Made by a program: the position numbers and the translations under genes | Source of the DNA: Clostridiales bacterium | GTDB lineage: Bacteria > Bacillota > Clostridia > Lachnospirales > WQUN01 | Length of the DNA stretch: 7,692 nt | Assembly (NCBI GenBank): GCA_031289625.1 | Contig: JAITPB010000168.1 | Coordinates: 1-7,692, forward strand | Direction of reading: 5' to 3' | Notes under the pieces: model-generated | Databases searched by the model: none | Seen by the model: the letters and a program-made list of their open reading frames with translations, nothing else | What the model was told of the DNA's origin: nothing | In this document: piece after piece, positions 5,255 to 7,692 of the stretch | Layout: each line of letters opens with the position of its first letter | Numbering within the stretch: position 1 is the stretch's first letter

Positions 5255-5653
5255 ATGATAAAAATTTTGTGCGCGGCGGGGGACTGGTCTAAATCATTTG
5301 AAATGATAGGCCAGTTTTTTTACATTCTTTTGATACTGGCCGTAGTTTCTGTTTTGGCTTTCCTCTGCGCAAAAGGGGTCGCGTCCGCACGGCTGGCCAG
5401 CATGGGCCGCGCCAAAAATATTCAAGTGCTGGAGACTTGCTGCCTGAACGCGCAGAGCGGTCTGCATCTCGTGCGGGCCGGCGGGAAAACCCTTCTGATT
5501 GGCGTGACAAAAGAATGTATCGCGGTTTTGGCTGAGGTGGACGCCGGAGAAATTCAGCGGGAAAGTCCAAACGCGGGCGGGCGGTTTGACCGGTTTGAGA
5601 AATTATTGGCCCAGTTCCGCGCGCGCGCGCCTGAGAAAGGATCAAACAAATGA
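5255..5653 (+). CDS. fliO: Flagellar export assembly protein FliO (FliZ-type)
   Basis: FliO is a small membrane protein that helps assemble the FliP ring of the flagellar type III export gate. The 132 residues show one membrane helix at about 20-39 (GQFFYILLILAVVSVLAFLC), then a cytoplasmic domain with the FliO core: KNIQVLETCCLNAQSGLHLV, then AGGKTLLIGVTKECIAVLAEV. The tail is basic and low in complexity. It has no long N-terminal extracytoplasmic domain such as B. subtilis FliZ has (about 219 residues). A Cys pair (62-63) sits where relatives usually have Leu/Pro. The ATG at 5255 follows a weak AAAAAAGG site. It ends in an ATGA overlap with fliP. Sequence conservation of FliO is low, so the call rests on the core motif together with its place before fliP. 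Confidence 0.88.
   Translation: MIKILCAAGDWSKSFEMIGQFFYILLILAVVSVLAFLCAKGVASARLASMGRAKNIQVLETCCLNAQSGLHLVRAGGKTLLIGVTKECIAVLAEVDAGEIQRESPNAGGRFDRFEKLLAQFRARAPEKGSNK
5618..5630 (+). repeat. Alternating CG tract near the fliO 3' end
   Basis: Thirteen bases alternate C and G without interruption inside the codons for FRARAP of FliO, about 20 bases before the fliP start. Such tracts can slip by two bases or adopt Z-DNA, but here the reading frame is intact and high GC with Arg/Ala codons may explain it. Confidence 0.5.
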
Positions 5654-6315
5654 CGCTCTCAATACCAGATCCGGGCAACCCGGCGCAGGTTGCCTCTACC
5701 TTGCAGCTGCTGTTTTTTATGAGCCTCGTCGGGCTGGCGCCTTCGCTGCTGCTCATGCTGACGAGCTTCACGCGGATCATCATCAGTTTGCAGTTTATGC
5801 GCTCCGCGATGGGCACCCAGCAAATGCCGCCGAACCAGGTTCTGGTCGGGATCGCGCTGTTTCTGACCCTCTTTCTCATGGGGCCAATTTTTACGGAGAT
5901 CCAGGAAAACGCGTTAAAACCGTATGCGTCCGGCGAATTGTCACAGCAGGACGCCATTGATCAGGGCATGGCGCCGCTCCGGCACTTTATGCGCAATCAG
6001 GTCGAGGAAAAAGACGTCGCTCTCTTTATCAAGCTGTCCGGCGTGGCGTTCACCACGCGGGAGGACATTCCCGATCGCGTATTAATCCCGGCTTTCATGC
6101 TGGGAGAGCTGACCAAAGGATTTAAAATCGGTTTTGTGATCTACCTGCCGTTTATCGTCATCGACATGGTCGTGGCTTCCGTGCTGATGGCCATGGGCAT
6201 GATGATGCTGCCGCCAGCCATGATTTCCCTTCCTTTTAAAATACTGCTGTTTATCATGAGCGGCGGCTGGAGCTTCCTCATCGAAAGCGTAGCCCGCACG
6301 TTCCGCCTGTCATAA
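5650..6315 (+). CDS. fliP: Flagellar type III export gate protein FliP
   Basis: FliP forms, with FliQ and FliR, the export gate through which rod, hook and filament subunits pass. The 221 residues equal the length of B. subtilis FliP. Family motifs are clear: TLQLLFFMSLVGLAPSLLLM (first helix), TSFTRIIISLQFMRSAMGTQ, MPPNQVLVGIALFLTLFLMG (second helix), LIPAFMLGELTKGFKIGFVI, and the hallmark IDMVVASVLMAMGMMMLPP followed by ISLPFKILLF. There is no cleaved signal peptide of the kind seen in enteric FliP. The ATG overlaps the fliO stop (ATGA), with AAAGG 9 bases upstream. It is complete and undamaged. Confidence 0.98.
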   Translation: MTLSIPDPGNPAQVASTLQLLFFMSLVGLAPSLLLMLTSFTRIIISLQFMRSAMGTQQMPPNQVLVGIALFLTLFLMGPIFTEIQENALKPYASGELSQQDAIDQGMAPLRHFMRNQVEEKDVALFIKLSGVAFTTREDIPDRVLIPAFMLGELTKGFKIGFVIYLPFIVIDMVVASVLMAMGMMMLPPAMISLPFKILLFIMSGGWSFLIESVARTFRLS

Positions 6316-6324
6316 CAACCGTGT

Positions 6325-6332
6325 AAAGGAGA
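6325..6332 (+). promoter_or_regulatory. Shine-Dalgarno site of fliQ
   Basis: AAAGGAGA lies 7 bases before the TTG at 6340 and supports that non-ATG start. Confidence 0.8.
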
Positions 6333-6339
6333 CTTTGCT

Positions 6340-6615
6340 TTGACAGAAGACACAATTCTGGATTTGATCCGCGACGGTTTGATGACCATCATGCTGTCCG
6401 CCGCGCCGCCTCTCATCATGGGGCTGGTGGTCGGCGTGACTGTCAGCGTGTTTCAGACTGTCACTTCCATTCAAGAACCGACGCTGGCGTTTATTCCCAA
6501 AATATTGGCGGTGCTTCTTTCGCTCATTTTATTCGGCCCTTTTATGATGGCCAATCTGACGGCGTATTTTCAGCGGCTCATCGGCGCGATCCCGCAGCTT
6601 CTGATCCCAAGATAG
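6340..6615 (+). CDS. fliQ: Flagellar type III export gate protein FliQ
   Basis: FliQ is a small two-helix membrane protein that packs around the FliP/FliR core of the export gate. The 91 residues match the family over the full length: a short amphipathic start (MTEDTILDLIRDGLMTIM), a first helix (APPLIMGLVVGVTVSVFQ), the conserved loop TVTSIQEPTLAFIPKI, and a second helix (LAVLLSLILFGPFMMANL). The start is TTG, chosen because of the AAAGGAGA site and the match to family N-termini. It is followed three bases later by fliR, and the two are translated in close sequence. Confidence 0.96.
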   Translation: MTEDTILDLIRDGLMTIMLSAAPPLIMGLVVGVTVSVFQTVTSIQEPTLAFIPKILAVLLSLILFGPFMMANLTAYFQRLIGAIPQLLIPR

Positions 6616-6618
6616 CGC

Positions 6619-7422
6619 ATGGATCTCTGGCTCTATTATCAGCGTGTGGATGTCTTTCTGCTGATCCTCGTGAGAATTTTAGCCTTTTTCCTCGCGGCGC
6701 CGGTTTTCTCCAGCAGCAACATCGCGGGCATGGTGAAAATAGGGCTCGCGTCCGCCGTATCGTTTCTGATTTTTACTTCCGGGCAGGCGGAGCCAGCTGT
6801 GTCCGGCGCATTGTATACGGAAAGCGTCCCCGGATTTTTTCTGCTCGTCATTTCTGAATTTATGATTGGATTCACCGCTGGCTTTACCGTCTCCATGGCC
6901 TTTAATCTCGTGCTGTTCGCGGGACAGCTTTTGGATTTTCAAATTGGATTTTCCATGGTCAGCGTTTTCGATCCTGTGTCGCAGATACAGGTTCCGATCG
7001 TGGGCAATCTGCTGAATTTAACCGTCACGGCGCTCCTCGTGCAGTCCGGAGGTCTGCACGCCTTGCTGTCCGCTTTGTTTTTCAGCTATGAGGCCCTGCC
7101 CATCGGCCATGCTTTTTTTACAGGCAACGGCCGGCTGATTTGGCGTCTGCTGGAAACATTGATGTCTTTCATGAGCATCGCCGTACAAATATGCATCCCG
7201 ATTGTCGGGGCGCTTCTCATCATCGACATTTCAATGGGCCTTTTGGTGAAAGCCGTGCCGCAAATGAACGTCTTTGTGGTGGGTATGCCGATCAAATTGC
7301 TGGCGGGGCTCTTGCTGCTGGCCATGCTGACGCCGATGTTCTCCGGCGTCTACCAGATTACCTTTGAGCAGGCCATGAAAGCCCTGACGCAAATCCTGAA
7401 AGGAATGTCCGCCTTTGCCTGA
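6619..7422 (+). CDS. fliR: Flagellar type III export gate protein FliR
   Basis: FliR is the core subunit of the export gate and forms a 5:4:1 complex with FliP and FliQ. The 267-residue protein has several hydrophobic helices (about 11-30, 41-52, 71-100, 127-158, 186-209, 226-240), as expected. Family features include LVRILAFFLAAPVFSSSNI near the start, QIGFSMVSVFDPVSQIQVP at about 108-126, and VPQMNVFVVGMPIKLLAGLL at about 213-232. The length is normal. The ATG at 6619 lies three bases after the fliQ stop and has only a weak purine run upstream, so re-initiation from fliQ is likely. The end overlaps the start of flhB by eight bases. Confidence 0.96.
   Translation: MDLWLYYQRVDVFLLILVRILAFFLAAPVFSSSNIAGMVKIGLASAVSFLIFTSGQAEPAVSGALYTESVPGFFLLVISEFMIGFTAGFTVSMAFNLVLFAGQLLDFQIGFSMVSVFDPVSQIQVPIVGNLLNLTVTALLVQSGGLHALLSALFFSYEALPIGHAFFTGNGRLIWRLLETLMSFMSIAVQICIPIVGALLIIDISMGLLVKAVPQMNVFVVGMPIKLLAGLLLLAMLTPMFSGVYQITFEQAMKALTQILKGMSAFA
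7398..7404 (+). promoter_or_regulatory. Shine-Dalgarno site of flhB inside the fliR 3' end
   Basis: GAAAGGA lies 10 bases before the TTG at 7415 and supports it as the flhB start. Confidence 0.65.
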
Positions 7423-7692
7423 TCGCTTTCTGCTGCGCCTCAATTTGCATTTTTTTGATGATGGCGACAAAACGGAAAAAGCCACGCCGCGCAAAAGAGA
7501 AAAGGCGCGCGGGGAAGGCCAGGTGGCCAAAAGCAACGAGATCGGGACGGCGTTTCTCTTCCTCACGGCGTTTGCCACGCTGAAAGCGGTGGGGGAAACC
7601 ATGTTCCGCAAATTACTCAGCGTGTTTACGTTCGGCGCTGGTTTGATTCCGGATGTGGAGGCCGTGTTCAGCCCTTCTTACGTCACGAGGCT
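7415..7692 (+). CDS. flhB: Flagellar export switch protein FlhB, N-terminal part (3' end outside window)
   Basis: FlhB is the membrane protein that controls substrate specificity of flagellar export; its C-terminal half self-cleaves at NPTH, which lies beyond this window. The 92 residues seen here are in a different frame from fliR and run open to the window end. They begin MPDRFLLRLNLHFF and carry the family's N-terminal signature DKTEKATPRKREKARGEGQV followed by AKSNEIGTAFLFL, which leads into the first membrane helix (about 45-60). The start is taken as TTG 7415: a stop lies upstream at 7397-7399, there is no in-frame ATG before the signature, and a GAAAGGA site is well spaced. A TTG at 7445 is possible but would remove the conserved LRLNL segment. 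It overlaps fliR by eight bases. Confidence 0.94.
   Translation, partial: MPDRFLLRLNLHFFDDGDKTEKATPRKREKARGEGQVAKSNEIGTAFLFLTAFATLKAVGETMFRKLLSVFTFGAGLIPDVEAVFSPSYVTR

Noticed and set aside
5289..5957. 222-codon open frame on the minus strand opposite fliO/fliP
   Set aside because: It has no family resemblance and lies opposite two well-recognised genes; it is a by-product of their codon use.
7450..7456. Seven-T run just after the flhB start as a phase-variation site
   Set aside because: Runs of this length occur elsewhere in the window (for example in fliY and fliR), the frame is intact, and it encodes the conserved HFF segment.

Overview
The window is one continuous stretch of a flagellar (fla/che-type) operon. 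Every gene is on the + strand and they are packed tightly. The order is flgE (3' end only) - flbD/swrD - motA-like - motB-like - fliL - fliM - fliY - cheY - fliO - fliP - fliQ - fliR - flhB (5' end only). No RNA gene, insertion sequence, CRISPR array, terminator or convincing internal promoter is visible. The longest non-coding gap is 59 bp (flgE-flbD).

The gene order, a FliY with CheC-type phosphatase motifs, cheY placed between fliY and fliO, and frequent TTG/GTG starts behind strong Shine-Dalgarno sequences suggest a Firmicutes-type bacterium (Clostridia or Negativicutes). A motAB pair between flbD and fliL also occurs in other lineages with this operon plan (spirochaetes, Synergistota), so the phylum is an inference. 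Sampled base composition is moderate, about 42-48% GC in parts of fliM and 60-73% in parts of motA.

Layout: 1-523 is the hook protein C-terminus. 583-1975 holds the stator-associated block (FlbD, MotA-like, MotB-like). 2000-4830 holds FliL and the switch/C-ring proteins FliM and FliY. 4847-5212 is CheY, the response regulator that acts on FliM/FliY. 5255-7692 is the type III export gate (FliO, P, Q, R, B). The genes therefore encode hook, torque unit, switch, switch signal and export apparatus as one co-transcribed unit. Stop/start overlaps at flbD-motA, motA-motB, fliM-fliY, fliO-fliP and fliR-flhB indicate translational coupling.

The unusual part is the stator pair. The MotA-like protein starts directly at the second transmembrane helix, with TM1 absent and no room for it, and it has a glutamate inside TM3 where the family normally has glycine. 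The MotB-like protein has lost the Trp/Tyr-Ala-Asp-Leu-type segment with the essential ion-binding aspartate and instead begins with a signal-peptide-like helix, yet keeps the peptidoglycan-binding Asp and Arg of its OmpA-like domain. Both frames are open and coupled. The pair may be a decayed stator, or a stator-derived system with a different mechanism. A second oddity is an eight-unit five-residue (15-bp) tandem repeat in the FliY linker.
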